From the NCBI RefSeq assembly GCF_040958095.1, contig NC_091156.1, forward strand, positions 20,814,675 to 20,878,674: a stretch of 64,000 nt of DNA. Direction: 5' to 3'. Of this stretch, positions 11,511 through 23,621 are shown piece by piece. Position 1 is the stretch's first letter. Each line of letters opens with the position of its first letter. The position numbers were made by a program, and so were the translations under genes. Origin of the DNA: Procambarus clarkii (taxonomy: Eukaryota > Arthropoda > Malacostraca > Decapoda > Cambaridae). Below the pieces are notes generated by a model, which made no database searches, was not told where the DNA came from, and saw only the letters and a program-made list of their open reading frames with translations.

Positions 11511-12671
11511 CCGGGGACACATCCATCGGACCCATGCGCCCCCTAGAGGTTTCCCAGGGTCCTGAGCGCCTAATGGAAACTCACACCCAGGTAATCCCAG
11601 GCAGGGATAAGCTAACCGGCACCCAAAACTACCAAACAACTGTCTAAAGCTGAACCCCATGGACGTGTACTCTCATGGGGACCTAGCAGGGGGAGGCACC
11701 ATCAGAAGAGAACCGTGCACAGGTCAGGCACAAAAAAAAAGGGGGAAGCAAGGCAGACCCCCCTATATGGCAAAAACAAAAAGAAAAACAAAACCCCACA
11801 AGAGGACAACGTACCACAAAGAACAAAGCCAGCCACTGTAAGTGGTGAAAACAAGCTGCACAGTACCCTGCACCCCACCAGTGCAAACTGCCTCTTACCC
11901 TAAGGTAAACCAGGAAGACAAAACCCCTAAGCACCCAAAGGGCAGCCGAAAACCGAGCAGTATTACGACCTTGCAGAGGCAGACCCCGAGGAACTTTTAG
12001 AAGGTAGCCCCAAGCTCCAAGGGCAGTACTTACAGGGCACCTAGGGACGAGAACCCTAGGCGCATGCAGCCCAAGTACTGTAGAATAACTCCTGGCTCCC
12101 GCACCCCTGGAAGACAGCCACCACACTCAAAGCACAGTGTTGGAAATGCTAAAGTCAAGCACACGACCTCCACCTCTAACATCAGCCTGAGAGCTGACGG
12201 GTGGATATCCGGCATTGGGGGGGTCTGGGGCTTCCCCTTCCCCCTCCCGGAGAGGAGGGACCTGCCCAGACAGCGGCGCGGCGACATGTGACATCATGCT
12301 TATTTGCTCGTTTCTTTTAGGGGAGTTCTATCCAATTGTTCGGCTTTTGGTAGCAATATTTTCACCAAAATAGGGGTTTGTTTTGGGATGCTTATCTTTC
12401 TGGGTACCTAACTGGGTCGATGGCAGACATAGAATGCTTCCAACTACACGGGAGGGGGGTGTCTATAGGCCATTGCTCCCCATGCCTCTCTGAGGGGGCC
12501 AGGTTCTGGCTCATGGTCCCCGGTAGGCCCACAGAACTCCATACACATGACTGATGCCAAAGTCTGACATTAGCATATCAGCCTAGTAAGCTCCAGGGAG
12601 CCGAAGGGGCTCCCCCCCAGAAAATACATACATTATAAACTTATTTTAATTACATAAACGTTTGATCGTAC

Positions 12672-12916
12672 CTTGCCATGATCTAATTTCCGCTTTGGGT
12701 GTGGCTGGGGAGGTTCTCCAGTTTGTTCATCAACAAAATCTCTCTTTAGCTCCTCTGGGACATCATCATCACTGTCGTCATCACTCAGAGTCAAGGGATC
12801 ACTTGCCTCTCCATTTGCCATAATGTCTTCTTCTATAGTTTCTTCAGCTGCTATATCAAATGGGGAGCTCTCTCTACTGAATAAGTCAAACACATCCTTT
12901 CTCTCTATATTGCTTC
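12672..12916 (-). CDS. VPS50: VPS50 (syndetin) coding exon with acidic segment
   Basis: A 245-bp exon read on the minus strand. It encodes ERKDVFDLFSRESSPFDIAA, an acidic stretch and DDDVPEELKRDFVDEQTG, a signature of VPS50. The acceptor is TTATTTACAG before 12916, leaving two bases to complete a codon. The donor is CAAG/GTACGA after 12672, in phase 0. An alternative acceptor four bases further in (GAAG/CAAT) would fit a different donor of the preceding exon. It lies only about 53 bp from the end of DIRS copy A. Confidence 0.85.
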
Positions 12917-13166
12917 CTGTAAATAATAAAATAGTTTTTAAATTAAGTACAATGTAGTTCAAATGCTTACGAGTGATCGAGGGAGGCATCCTTGTTCTCT
13001 TATCCCACCATACTTAATGATACAAATACCTTGTATAATAAAAATACTTGATAGTCTTAAGGGGAACTAGTCCTACCATAACTGCAGTGTGGTGCTCCCC
13101 GAGTAACACTGACAATGAAAGCACACAACACACACAGACGTGCGCGCGCGCACACACACACACATC

Positions 13167-14569
13167 ACCTGATCTTTCAGGCATCCCTGTGTACAGGAAT
13201 CGTAGCAGACGTGTGGAAACAGGCTAACATAGTTCCAATCTACAAAAGTGGCAGCAGGGAAGACCCCCTCAATTATAGACCTGTATCATTGACAAGTGTA
13301 ATAGTGAAAGTATTGGAAAAGCTAATCAAAACTAAATGGGTAGAACACCTGGAGAGAAATGATATAATATCAGACAGACAGTATGGTTTTCGATCAGGAA
13401 GATCCTGTGTATCGAATTTACTCAGTTTCTATGATCGGGCCACAGAGATATTACAGGAAAGAGATGGCTGGGTTGACTGCATCTATCTGGACCTAAAAAA
13501 GGCTTTCGACAGAGTTCCACATAAGAGGTTGTTCTGGAAACTGGAAAATATTGGAGGGGTGACAGGTAAGCTTCTATCATGGATGAAAAATTTTCTGACT
13601 GATAGAAAAATGAGGGCAGTAATCAGAGGCAATGTATCGGAATGGAGAAATGTCACAAGTGGAGTACCACAGGGTTCAGTTCTTGCACCAGTGATGTTTA
13701 TTGTGTACATAAATGATCTACCAGTTGGTATACAGAATTATATGAACATGTTTGCTGATGATGCTAAGATAATAGGAAGGATAAGAAATTTAGATGATTG
13801 TCATGCCCTTCAAGAAGACCTGGACAAAATTAGTATATGGAGCACCACTTGGCAAATGGAATTTAATGTTAATAAATGTCATGTTATGGAATGTGGAATA
13901 GGAGAACATAGACCCCACACAACCTATATATTATGTGAGAAATCTTTAAAGAATTCTGATAAAGAAAGAGATCTAGGAGTGGTTCTAGATAGAAAACTAT
14001 CACCTGAGGACCACATAAAGAATATTGTGCAAGGAGCCTATGCAATGCTTTCTAACTTCAGAATTGCATTTAAATACATGGATGGCGATATACTAAAGAA
14101 ATTGTTCATGACTTTTGTTAGGCCAAAGCTAGAATATGCAGCTGTTGTGTGGTGCCCATATCTTAAGAAGCACATCAACAAACTGGAAAAGGTGCAAAGA
14201 CATGCTACTAAGTGGCTCCCAGAACTGAAGGGCAAGAGCTACGAGGAGAGGTTAGAAGCATTAAATATGCCAAAACTAGAAGACAGAAGAAAGAGAGGTG
14301 ATATGATCACTACGTACAAAATAGTAACAGGAATTGATAAAATCGACAGGGAAGACTTCCTGAGACCTGGAACTTCAAGAACAAGAGGTCATAGATTTAA
14401 ACTAGCTAAACACAGATGCCGAAGAAATATAAGAAAATTCACCTTCGCAAATAGAGTGGTAGACGGTTGGAACAAGTTAAGTGAGAAGGTGGTGGAGGCC
14501 AAGACCGTCAGTAGTTTCAAAGCGTTATATGACAAAGAGTGCTGGGAAGACGGGACACCACGAGCGTAG
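13167..14569 (+). pseudogene. CR1-like LINE reverse transcriptase (uninterrupted C-terminal 465 codons)
   Basis: This is the longest uninterrupted LINE frame in the window. It has YRPVSLTSVIVKVLEKLI, the catalytic-block DLKKAFDRVPHKRL, the SGVPQGSVLAPVMFIVYIND block and the FADDAKIIG catalytic box, followed by the thumb and a C-terminal RTRGHRFKL domain ending KECWEDGTPRA. No RNase H follows, consistent with CR1/jockey-type elements. Upstream codons come from the flanking microsatellite, so the apparent start at 13115 is not genuine. Endonuclease and ORF1 are absent. Confidence 0.85.
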
Positions 14570-14612
14570 CTCTCATCCTGTAACTACACTTAGGTAATTA
14601 CACTTAGGTAAT
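13167..14612 (+). mobile_element. CR1-like LINE copy 1 (5' truncated)
   Basis: A 5'-truncated CR1-like LINE on the plus strand. It begins within the RT at the same point as 17020 of copy 2, directly after a (GC)(CA)n microsatellite (13140-13162). It ends with the family 3' tail TAGCTCTCATCCTGTAACTA followed by two repeats of ACTTAGGTAATTAC. LINE copy 2 starts immediately afterwards. It lies antisense in the VPS50 intron. Confidence 0.85.
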
Positions 14613-14736
14613 TACACACAATGGAGCTCTTAGGAGTGAGCTTTGCACTCTAAAAGGGAGTATTCTTCAGCAAGGTAAGATTATTACTGCATTAACAGAC
14701 AAGGTAACAAATCAGGAGGAGCAAATCAAGGAACTA

Positions 14737-15534
14737 GTGAAAGAAAATGAGGCATGGAAAGTGAAGTGTGGTGACTTTGAAGAAATAAACAAGAAAATAG
14801 ACTCATATGGTGAACAACTCCAAGCAAGCCTAAGGGCTAACATAGAGTTAGGTAAGGATCTCCAACTGGAAACTTCACTGACAACTCACATAGAGGAGGT
14901 GAATAAAGAACTAGAAAAGTATAAAGAAGAAATAAAAGCGACATATGCTCAAGTTGTAAAAGAGAAAGAGACTATCAAAGAAGTGTGTTCGGAAGTCAAA
15001 ACCAGAAATGACCAACAAGAAGCAGAAATTAGGCAAGCAATTAGGAAAGAACTGGTTACCAACAGTAAACTGGTACAAAACACTGCAGATAGAACTAAGT
15101 CCATAATCATTTTTGGATGTTTAGAGCAGGAAATTTCATCTAGGGTGGACCGAGCGGCAGAAGAGATGAAAATCATAGAGAAAATAGGTTTAGGAGAAGG
15201 CTCAAAGGAAAATGTCAGTGATTTTATAAGAATTGGAAAATATGAGAAAGAAAAGAACCGCCCCTTAAGGGTGACGTTTAATGGAGTGAAAAACATGATG
15301 GATGTGCTGAGAAATGCCAGGAAATTGCAGAGTGATGAGGTTGGCAAACTTTGGTCAATAAGACAAGACCTCTCCAAGGAAGACAGAGAAAAGCTGAAAA
15401 TGAACCTAATTGAGGCAAAACGTCTAAATGGGGATAGAAATGAAGAAGACAGAAATTCTTTTTTTTTTTACAAAGTGACAGGGACTGGAAAGCTTGTGAA
15501 ATGGTACATAAAAACAAAGCAACAAGATCAGTAG
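14737..15534 (+). pseudogene. LINE ORF1 (coiled coil plus nucleic-acid-binding-like domain)
   Basis: 265 codons from the first methionine; the same frame is open from about 14680. Residues 1-110 are rich in E, K and Q and look like a coiled coil. The C-terminal half (KSIIIFGCLEQE ... RPLRVTFNGVKNMMDVLRNA) resembles the RNA-binding part of LINE ORF1 proteins. A T9 run near 15460 is a likely slippage site. It overlaps the endonuclease frame by 34 bp. Confidence 0.75.
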
Positions 15535-16370
15535 TGGAAGGGGGAGTAAAGAGCAAAGGAAAAGGGAACATGTTCCTAAAAATTGTATATACCAACATAG
15601 ATGGAGTGAGGTCAAAAACTTTGGAGTTGCAAGATATAATTCAACTTAGGGTCCCAGATATTGTTGCATTATCAGAGACGAAACTTGAAGGAAATATAAT
15701 AAATGAAGTCATATTCCCAAGAGGCTATTCAGTTTGGAGACGTGACAGGAAAACTAGGAAGGGAGGAGGAGTGGCTGTACTGGTGAAAAAACACCTGAAG
15801 GTAAGAGAGTTAATATTTGAAAACCCTCGAGATATTGACATAATGGCATTGCAGGTCTGGAATCAGGATGATAAGATGATAATTTTAAATGCCTACAGCC
15901 CACCAGCAAGCAACACTTGGACAAAGGAAGAACTGGATGACAAACGAGAGGGCCTCATAATGGTCACGAGAGATATTATTGTACAAGCAGATAAAGATAA
16001 ATCACGACTGTTGATACTGGGGGACTTCAACTTTAAAGCAATAGACTGGGAGGCCTATGAAGCAAGAACGGAGGACTTTTGGACATGCAGATTTGTGAAC
16101 CTCATTCTGGAGACATTCTTGTATCAACACATAAAGCAGGCCACAAGAATGAGGGAAGGAGATGTACCGTCAGTACTGGATCTAGTATTCACCAGGAAAG
16201 AAGAAGAGATATTTGACATCCAGTACCTTCCTCCCTTGGAAAAGAGTGATCATGTCCTGTTAGACATTGATTATGATTTAAGATATCATCTAGAAGAAAA
16301 TGGGGAAATTGAAACAGTTGATAAACTCGATTTAAGGAGGTCACTATGGGGAACTTCGAAATTTTTTTAA
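15501..16370 (+). pseudogene. LINE apurinic-like endonuclease domain
   Basis: This frame encodes an endonuclease/exonuclease/phosphatase fold. Visible motifs are YTNIDGVRSKTLELQ, VALSETKL (catalytic E), GGVAVLVKK, ILNAYSPP, LILGDFNFKAIDW and a closing SDHVLLDIDY (catalytic SDH). The first methionine codons belong to the overlap with ORF1. The frame ends at a frameshift in a T7 run (16361-16367), after which the linker continues in another frame. It nicks target DNA for target-primed reverse transcription. Confidence 0.85.
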
Positions 16371-16389
16371 TGAGTGTAATTGGACAGAA

Positions 16390-18143
16390 TTGTTACTAGG
16401 CAGGGAAGTAAATGAAATGTATGCCAAATTTTTAAAAATATACGAGGAAGGCACACAAACATTCATACCAAAACAGAGAGGCAGGGCCAGAAAACAGGAT
16501 TGGTTCGACAGAAATTGTGAGAGGGCCAGAGACCAAAAGACACAAAAATGGAATCAGTATAGGAAGAGGCCAAACCCCCAAACATACCAGCGATACAAAG
16601 ATGCGAGAAACAACTATACAACAGTAAGGAGAGAGGCAGAAAGAAATTTTGAAAAAGGGATAGCGGATAAATGTAAAACAGAACCGGGCCTATTCTACAA
16701 ATTCATAAACAACAAATTGCAGGTAAAGGATAATATCCAGAGGTTGAAAATGGAAAACAGATTCACAGAAAATGAAAAGGAAATGTGTGAAACATTAAAT
16801 GAAAAGTTCCAAAGTGTGTTTGTACAAAATGAAATCTTCAGGGAACCAGACACGATAAGAATTCCAGAGAACAACATAGAGCGGATAGAGGTGTCTAGAG
16901 ATGAAGTGGAAAATATGCTAAAGGAGCTCAGTAAGAACAAAGCAGCTGGCCCAGATGGAGTTTCACCATGGGTTCTGAGAGAATGTGCATCTGAGCTCAG
17001 CATTCCACTTCACCTGATCTTTCAGGTATCCCTGTGTACTCCTGTGTACAGGAGTCGTAGCAGACATGTGGAAAAAGGCTAACATAGTTCCAATCTACAA
17101 AAGTGGCAGCAGGGAAGACCCCCTCAATTATAGACCTGTATCATTGACAAGTGTAATAGTGAAAGTATTGGAAAAAATAATAAAAAGTAAATGGGTAGAA
17201 CACCTGGAGAGAAATGATACAATAACAGACAGACAGTATGGTTTTCAATCAGGAAGATTCTGTGTATCGAATTTACTCAGTTTCTATGATCAAGCCACAG
17301 AGATTTTACAGGAAACAGATGGTTGGGTTGACCGCATCTATCTGGACCTAAAGAAGGCTTTTGGCAGAGTTCCACATAAGAGGTTGTTCTGGAAACTGGA
17401 AAATATTGGAGGGGTGACAGGTAAGCTTCTAACATGGATGAAAAATTTTCTGACTGACAGAAAAATGAGAGCAGTAATCAAAGGCAATGTATCAGACTGG
17501 AAAAATGTCACAAGTGGAGTACCACAGGGTTCAGTTCTTGCACCAGTGATGTTTATTGTTTACATAAATGATCTACCAGTTGGTATACAGAACATGAACA
17601 AGTTTGCTGATGATGCCAAGATAATAGGAAGGATAAGAAACTTAGATGATTGTCATGCCCTTCAAGAAGACCTGGACAAAATAAGTATATGAAGCACCAC
17701 CTGGCAAATGGAATTTAATGTTAATAAATGCCATGTTATGGAATGCGGAATAGGAGAACACAGACCCCTCACAACCTATAAATTATGTGAGAAGTCTTTA
17801 AAGAATTTTCATAAAGAAAGATCTAGGGGTGGTTCTAGATAGAAAACTATCACCTGAGGACCACATAAAGAACGTTGTGCGAGGAGCCTATGCCACGTTT
17901 TCTAATTTCAGGATTGCTTTTAAATACATGGATGGCGAAATACTAAAGAAATTGTTCACGACTTTTGTTAGGCCAAAGCTAGAATATGCAGCGGTTGTGT
18001 GGTGCCCATATTTTAAGAAGCACATCAACAAACTGGAAAAGGTGCAAAGACATGCTTCTAAGTGGCTCCCAGAACTGAAGGGCAAGAGCTACGAGGAGAG
18101 GTTAGAGGCATTAAATATGCCAAAACTAGAAGACAGAAGAAAA
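16390..18143 (+). pseudogene. LINE copy 2 reverse transcriptase (broken)
   Basis: The RT is broken into three frames. A duplicated block CCTGTGTACT near 17029-17050 shifts the frame relative to copy 1. A TGG to TGA change stops it at 17690. A 2-bp deletion near 17818 shifts it again. RT blocks remain readable: AAGPDGVSPWVLRE, YRPVSLTSVIVKVLEK, SGVPQGSVLAPVMFIVYIND and KFADDAKIIG. DLKKAFGRVPHKRL has G in place of the catalytic-block D seen in copy 1. Confidence 0.85.
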
Positions 18144-18173
18144 AACCAGCGTTGAATGTAATGAAACGCCATT

Positions 18174-18598
18174 TTCTGGGTGAGACCCGGAGGCTCCCCG
18201 GAGCTTTACCGGCTGATATGCTAATGTCAGACTTTGGCATCAGTCATGTGTATGGAGTTCTAGGGCCTACCGGGGACCACGAGCCAGAACCTGGCCCCCT
18301 CAGAGAGGCAAGGGGAGCAATGGCCTATAGAAACCCCCGTGTGGTTGGAAGCATTCTATGCCTGCCATCGACCGGGTCAAGCATCCAGAAAGGTAAGCAT
18401 TCCAAAACAAACCCCTATTCTGGTGAAAATTGCTACCTAAGCCGAACTAGTGAATAGAACTCTTCAACAGAAAACAAGGAAACTAGTATGACATCATACG
18501 TCACTGCGCCGCTGTCTGCGCAGCTCCCCCCTCCCCGGGAGGGGGAAGGGGGAGCCCCAGACCTCCCACGCCGGCTATCCACCCATCAGTTCTGAGGC
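18174..18598 (-). repeat. DIRS copy B 3' inverted terminal repeat
   Basis: Matches the reverse complement of 23622-24045 with only scattered differences. The outermost 20 bp differ (GTGAGACCCGGAGGC here versus GGGGAGCCCCGTCGGC at the other end), as expected if each end is templated separately by the ICR. Confidence 0.9.
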
Positions 18599-18644
18599 TG
18601 GATGTCAAAACACGCGAAAAACGCCGACCGGAGGGAGGGAGGGT

Positions 18645-18745
18645 TGCCGGGGAGCCTCCGGGTCTCACCCAGAAAATGGCGTTTCATTACATTCAACGCT
18701 GGTTTTCTGGGGGGAGCCCCGTCGGCTGCCCGGAGCTAACTACCC
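18645..18745 (-). repeat. DIRS internal complementary region (copy B)
   Basis: Positions about 18652-18703 are an exact-looking reverse complement of the element's extended 3' end, including GGAGCCTCCGGGTCTCACCC. Positions about 18704-18740 match the 5' terminus read inward (TTTTCTGGGGGGAGCCCCGT). The two halves abut, as in DIRS1, where the ICR templates completion of the ends and circle formation. Confidence 0.9.
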
Positions 18746-18899
18746 ACAGAGGAAGGTCAAAGGGACAAAACCGGGAGGCGGACACCACGCACCCCCCGAG
18801 GAGGCGAGACAACCGGCAGCAAACGCCAACCCAAGGCGCCACAGCCCCGAAAATCCCGGGAACAACACGAGAACCACGAGCAGCAAGGCCCCTGCACGA

Positions 18900-19725
18900 A
18901 CACCAAAAATCCATGCCCGACTGACTGCAAGGCCACGTCGCCCAGACGGCAGCGAGAGCAGCGAAGCCACGAACGCCACAGGCATGAGGGAAGAACACAG
19001 GCAGCTTAGCCGCAAGAACACAGCTGACCACCCGGGACACCATCACCCGCGAACCGGGAAGAACAGAACCGGATCAACGCAAAACGCGCTCCGGACCCAA
19101 ACGCCGTGGCACGCAAACAACAGCGGAGGGCCGCCACTGAACACAAAAACGACACACCCCCAGCCCGACCAACGAAGCACCAACAAACCCTGGACCCCTC
19201 CAGAATGCAGCAGCCCCACCCCGCGCCAGAAAAGATGGAGACTGCTGCCATCAAACAACCAAAACGCTAAAACCGAAGGAGCAAGAAAACTCAGCGAACC
19301 GACCCCCAGAGGCAAAGGCCCAAAGGAAAGAGCCGACGAAAAAACACACCGGAACCGAAGGGGCACTACCAACCGAGGAGAAGACAGAGCACGCTGACCA
19401 GAGACCAGGATGGTGCAAGCGGCGCACGAACAGGCCGGAGGTGAAATGACGCACAAGACAGCTGACTAACGGTGCAGAAGCAACACCAAGACCGAAAGCA
19501 AGCTGAAGCGGCTCCGCCTGCGCCGCACGAAAAGAGGCGACAGTATGTGGCAAGACGACTGCCCCCAACCCCCACTAGAAAACCAAGCCGAGAGTAAACC
19601 AAGCTAACAAGAGGAACCACCTAAGAAGGGACAGGAAAAGGAAGGACCGCCAAAATACCCCATACTGCCGCCAAGAGAAGCACGCAGGTGGGACACCTAC
19701 CACGAAGCCACCCGACCACCAACCG
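18900..19725 (-). pseudogene. DIRS tyrosine recombinase (copy B)
   Basis: A broken recombinase. Minus-strand pieces include SWRQYGVFWRSFLF, AQAEPLQLAFGLGV, FASGGRFAEF (catalytic arginine kept) and FFPHACGVRGFAALAA. In the last, the histidine of the family H-D-V-R block appears as C while the arginine remains. Frameshifts separate the pieces. Confidence 0.65.
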
Positions 19726-20099
19726 GAGGCAAGACCACGAGGTAGAACATAAGCAGCCCCGACAAGTCCCTCCCGAGCCCAGGAAAAAGGCGGAGCCGCG
19801 AGAAGATCTCGGGCGCGACCACCGAGACCCAGGCGGCACAAGGAGATGGAACGTCTGCCGAACAGAAAAACTCCCCGAAGCATGCAAGCCCGCCAGGAGT
19901 TTAGAAACGACGGGTCCGACGCGAGACATCGCAAGAACCCCCCCCAAAAAAAAAAAAACAACAACAACCGGCAGGGCAAGCTAGGAAAACCAAAGAAGGC
20001 GGAAGGGTCGCCGCCAGAACAGGACCCGAACCAAGGGGCACGAACAACTGCAACAGACCGAGACAAGCACATCACAGGACACAGGCTGACCAACGCCTA

Positions 20100-21555
20100 A
20101 GAACACACGCAGAACATCCCTGCTGCAGAGGAGGCAGGAAGAAAGAGCAGAAGCACAAAAAAAAAAAAAAAACAGGAGAACAACCAAGGGTGGACAATCA
20201 GGCAGGGACAAAAACCCCACGCAATCTCCAGGCACAAAACGGCAGCAAAGTGCCACTCCACAACCGGACACAGGAACAAGGACACGCCACCGTGAAACAC
20301 GGTACCAATGCACACGTGCAGCAGCAGCAACAGGCACCACTGCAACATGCAACATGTAAATAGCAACTCCCCTCTGCAAAGGCAGAGAACGGAGCAGGCA
20401 GACCCCAGACAGGGCCAACGGAGACACGACAAAACCCTGCAGGTCCAGAAACCTGCACCAGGCGACCGACGGCGGAGAAACCCCGCTCGATACCTGCTGG
20501 ATGAGGTACTGGGAGCTCTTTTACACCTCAAGCCCGGCCCAAGGTCAGGCCAGACCGGCCAGAGGATGGCCCACCAGGCAGCTGCTAGGAGCAGGCCACC
20601 GGCCCACATACCCCCACAACCAGGACGGGCCGGAACTGCCATACGAAAACAGGCCAGTGCGCCCTGGAAGCCCACGGACGAACCAGCAAGAAGGCTTATG
20701 CTCGCAAGTAGGTTGTGTAACAAGCACAGACCACTGATGGTAATACAGTGTTCCCCAAAAGTGCCAATAGCACCACTGCACTCCACTGGTACTATCCCGC
20801 AAGTTCTACCAGATAGGCGAGACCCAAGAGCCAGAGCTCAAATCCTGCAAGCACAGCCAGGAGCCTCACCAGGTGAGTACAGAACCAACCCTACAACCCC
20901 CACACCTCACAACATTAAAAAAGGAGGGTCCCCTGAATGACTCCAGCATGGGTTGGACATGCACATGAGGGGGACAGGGAGGGTTGAAAAAGGGACAGTC
21001 ACTGGTGTGCGAACGGTCTCAGTCGTACAAAAATATACCTAAATAAAGACAGGTATATAAACACCGCCGCATCCAGCGCCCGGCCAAAAGACGCCAGACC
21101 GCAGAAACTCACCTGGCGAATGGTGGCTCGAACTTGACACAACTCAACCGTGCCCAGAAGAACTTGGGAGCACCGCCAGGTGAAGACGCCAGAGCTGGAC
21201 CCTGCCGGACCCGCAGGAGAATAGGGAGAGGCGAAGGAGGCGGTCCACACCCATGACACAGGGAAAACCGCGGTGTCCTCCCCACAACTGGGAACCAGGA
21301 TACCCCCGGCGCGAAGGGGCACATACCGCAGCCAGGGAGAAGAACGAGAGGCGAAGCACTGTAGCAAAAAGGGCGCAAAACCCCAGCACTGAAACACCGC
21401 CCAGACCAAAACAAACTCCACGGCGCACGCGCATAACACGCTGGCCGAACCGCACACCCTCCCTGCGGGAAGGCGCCAGCCAGGACTATTGCACGAGAAA
21501 AGGAGCCAAAAGAGGAAGCAGGAACAATAAAACCGGCCAAAGAAGCAAAGAGCCC
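20100..21555. other. GC-rich DIRS copy B interior, no gene recognised
   Basis: Open frames exist on both strands but have low-complexity, non-protein-like composition, and I recognise no domain. A SINE tail fragment (AGAGCCAGAGCTCAAATCC ... CACCAGGTGAGTAC) lies at about 20815-20880. An A-run lies at 20157-20172. The region may be the decayed gag-like ORF of the element. Confidence 0.45.
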
Positions 21556-21580
21556 AAAAAAAAAAAAAAAAAGGAACCCA

Positions 21581-21955
21581 ACCGGGCGACAAGTAGCCCA
21601 ACCGGGCGACAAGTAGCCCAACCGGGCGGCAAGTAGCCCAACCGGGCGACAAGTAGCCCAACCGGGCGACAAGTAGCCCAACCGGGCGACAAGTAGCCCA
21701 ACCGGGCGACAAGTAGCCCAACAGGGCGACAAGTAGCCCAACAGGGCGACAAGTAGCCCAACAGGGCGACAAGTAGCCCAACAGGGCGACAAGTAGCCCA
21801 ACAGGGCGACAAGTAGCCCAACAGGGCGACAAGTAGCCCAACAGGGCGACAAGTAGCCCAACAGGGCGACAAGTAGCCCAACAGGGCGACAAGTAGCCCA
21901 ACAGGGCGACAAGTAGCCCAACAGGGCGACAAGTAGCCCAACAGGGCGACAAGTA
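21581..21955. repeat. 20-bp minisatellite, 19 copies
   Basis: Nineteen consecutive units of ACCGGGCGACAAGTAGCCCA or ACAGGGCGACAAGTAGCCCA. The first seven (21581-21720) carry ACCGGG (the third unit has GGCGGC) and the last twelve (21721-21955) carry ACAGGG. An A16 run precedes it (21557-21572). The unit has no stop in any minus-strand frame, so all three frames read through as 20-residue repeats; these are not taken as genes. Confidence 0.95.
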
Positions 21956-22899
21956 CTAGGAGCCGACAGACGTTCCAATAATGCGGGAAGTAGCGAAAAA
22001 CCTTCCCGTACCCTCAAGAACACAGAAGCCAACACTAGTCCCGAAGGCACACGAAGGCGCAGGCGCACCCGAGATCAGAAGTCACGCAGAACCCCATCGA
22101 ACGGGGAAACATGACAAAAACACCGTCCCAAAAAGCGGGGGAGGAAACATCCACCCCCAGGACGGAACCAACCGACTCAAAGGCCAAGGAACCGAGCCCG
22201 GGGAGGGGCCGACGTCCAACAGCACGTACGGCGAGTGGGGAGGAAAGACCCCACTCCGCGTAACCACAAGCCCCGCCTAGAGGGGGATAAAAACCCCCAC
22301 GGGGTCTAACGGGGCCAAGGCCCCCCCAAGTCAGCCCCTCCCCAGCCCCGGGAACCTACACGACAGGCCCCGGGGCCGAGCCGTTCCCCCAAAGCCCCGG
22401 CCGTACCAGAAAACCGGGGCAGCCGTGAAAACACTAAGGAAGGAAGCCCACTGGCAGACTCATACAACACGGCTGGAGGAACAGGCCCAAATGCCCCCGT
22501 CACCACCCCGGAAGGGGAATTCCCCGAGACTGCCCGAGTCTCAACACCACCAAACACCCCGCCCTGAACCTACAGACGGTAAGGAACCGGATGCAGGCAG
22601 GAAGGGTGAACCAGGGGAAAGACAAGGGGGCGTGGATGGAACCGAAGCAACCAACACCCCCAAGTCCCAAAACGAACTACAACGGGGCAGCCCCGGGGCT
22701 CCCGGGGAGGAAACCACGAGAACGTTGCCACCACCAAGGCTCAAGTGCAACGCCCCTGCTGCCCGCACCTGCTTTGTTAGCACAACTGGGTAACCGAGCC
22801 ACAACGAGCAACCAAACTCGCAGGACACCGGGTCGAAGGGGTCACTGACCCCACAGGCAGCAGATGGAGGCAAAACAGAGAGTCACCCAGAGACAAAAG

Positions 22900-23620
22900 G
22901 TGAGAGCAACCCTCAAACTCGCTGGAAGCGAGGGGGGGGGCTCTGGGGTCACATCCATCGGACCCGCGCGCCCCCAGGGGTTTCCCAGGGTCCCGAGCGT
23001 TTACTTTAAGAGGACTCGCGCTCAGGTAATCCCAGGCAGGGTACTGCTAACCGGCACCCAAGCTACCAAACAACTTTCTAAGAGCTGAACCCCCGGGACG
23101 TGTACACTCACGGGGACCTAGCAGGGGGTACCACCAGAAATACTCAGAACACAAGGGACACCAGGGGCAAGAACGAAGGCAGACCCCCCCCCACCAGGTA
23201 TATAAACAAAAGAAAAAGAAAACCCCGCAAGAGGACAGCGTACCCAAGCGGAACAGAGCCGGCCGCTATGATTGGTAAAGACAAGCTGCACAGTACCCCG
23301 CGCCCCACCAGTGCAAACACTGCCCCTTACTCTAAGGTGAACAAGGGAGACAGAACACCCGAGCACACAAAGAGCGGCCGAAAACCAAGCAGTAAACGGC
23401 CAAGCAGGGGCAGGACTCAAGGAACTTGTGGAAGGTGGCCCCAAGCCCCAAGGGCAGTACTTACAGGGCACCTAGGGAAGGGAACCCTAGGCGCATGCAG
23501 CCCGAGTACTGAAGAATCACTCCCGGCTCACGCACCACCTAGAAAACAGACACCACACTCTAGGTACAGTGCTGAAACAACCACTGGAGCCGGAGCACAT
23601 AACCATTGCCTATAGCATCA
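22900..23620 (-). mobile_element. DIRS copy B 5' leader
   Basis: This GC-rich leader is shared with copies A (11480-12190), D (34465-34960) and F. It holds the donor-like GTAAGT on the minus strand at 23459-23464, followed by GCAGT-type sequence. No coding domain was recognised. It may contain the 5' UTR and start of the first ORF. Confidence 0.6.
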
Positions 23621-23621
23621 G

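Larger units (their letters stand above)
9419..12618 (-). mobile_element. DIRS1-like element, copy A (internally deleted, both ends present)
   Basis: Read on the minus strand, from the 5' end at about 12618 to the 3' end at about 9419. The 5' terminal repeat is about 12200-12618 and the 3' repeat about 9445-9870. The 3' end carries an extra segment of about 27 bp (CGTTGAATGTAATGAAACGC) that the 5' end lacks. The ICR lies at 9945-10025. The tyrosine recombinase (10185-11040) and the segment after RNase H (11204-11510) survive. The RT and most of RNase H are deleted, joining 11510 directly to the 5' leader. The leader carries GTAAGT on the minus strand at 12028-12033. Confidence 0.85.
14613..18143 (+). 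mobile_element. CR1-like LINE copy 2, 5' segment (split by DIRS copy B)
   Basis: The most complete LINE of the window: ORF1, endonuclease and RT, cut at 18143 and resuming at 24046. The break falls inside the C-terminal domain (KLEDRRK/RGDI). Copy 1 shows the unbroken sequence at the same place (14281-14300). Frameshifts and one stop show it is no longer active. Confidence 0.9.

Noticed and set aside
10632-11660. 342-residue minus-strand gene over DIRS copy A
   Set aside because: It mixes frames of the leader and recombinase and crosses an internal deletion; the recognised motifs belong to DIRS pol and recombinase.
18058-18457. Gene spanning 18062-18457
   Set aside because: It crosses the LINE/DIRS junction and continues in the terminal repeat; the same frame appears in every repeat copy.
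21581-21955. CRISPR-like array
   Set aside because: The units are contiguous without spacers and the DNA is eukaryotic.
21109-22068. Repetitive 20-residue-period proteins (VGLLVALLGYLSPCWATCRP-type) over 21486-22068
   Set aside because: They are produced by the 20-bp minisatellite, which is open in all three minus frames; no codon-level constraint or domain supports a protein.
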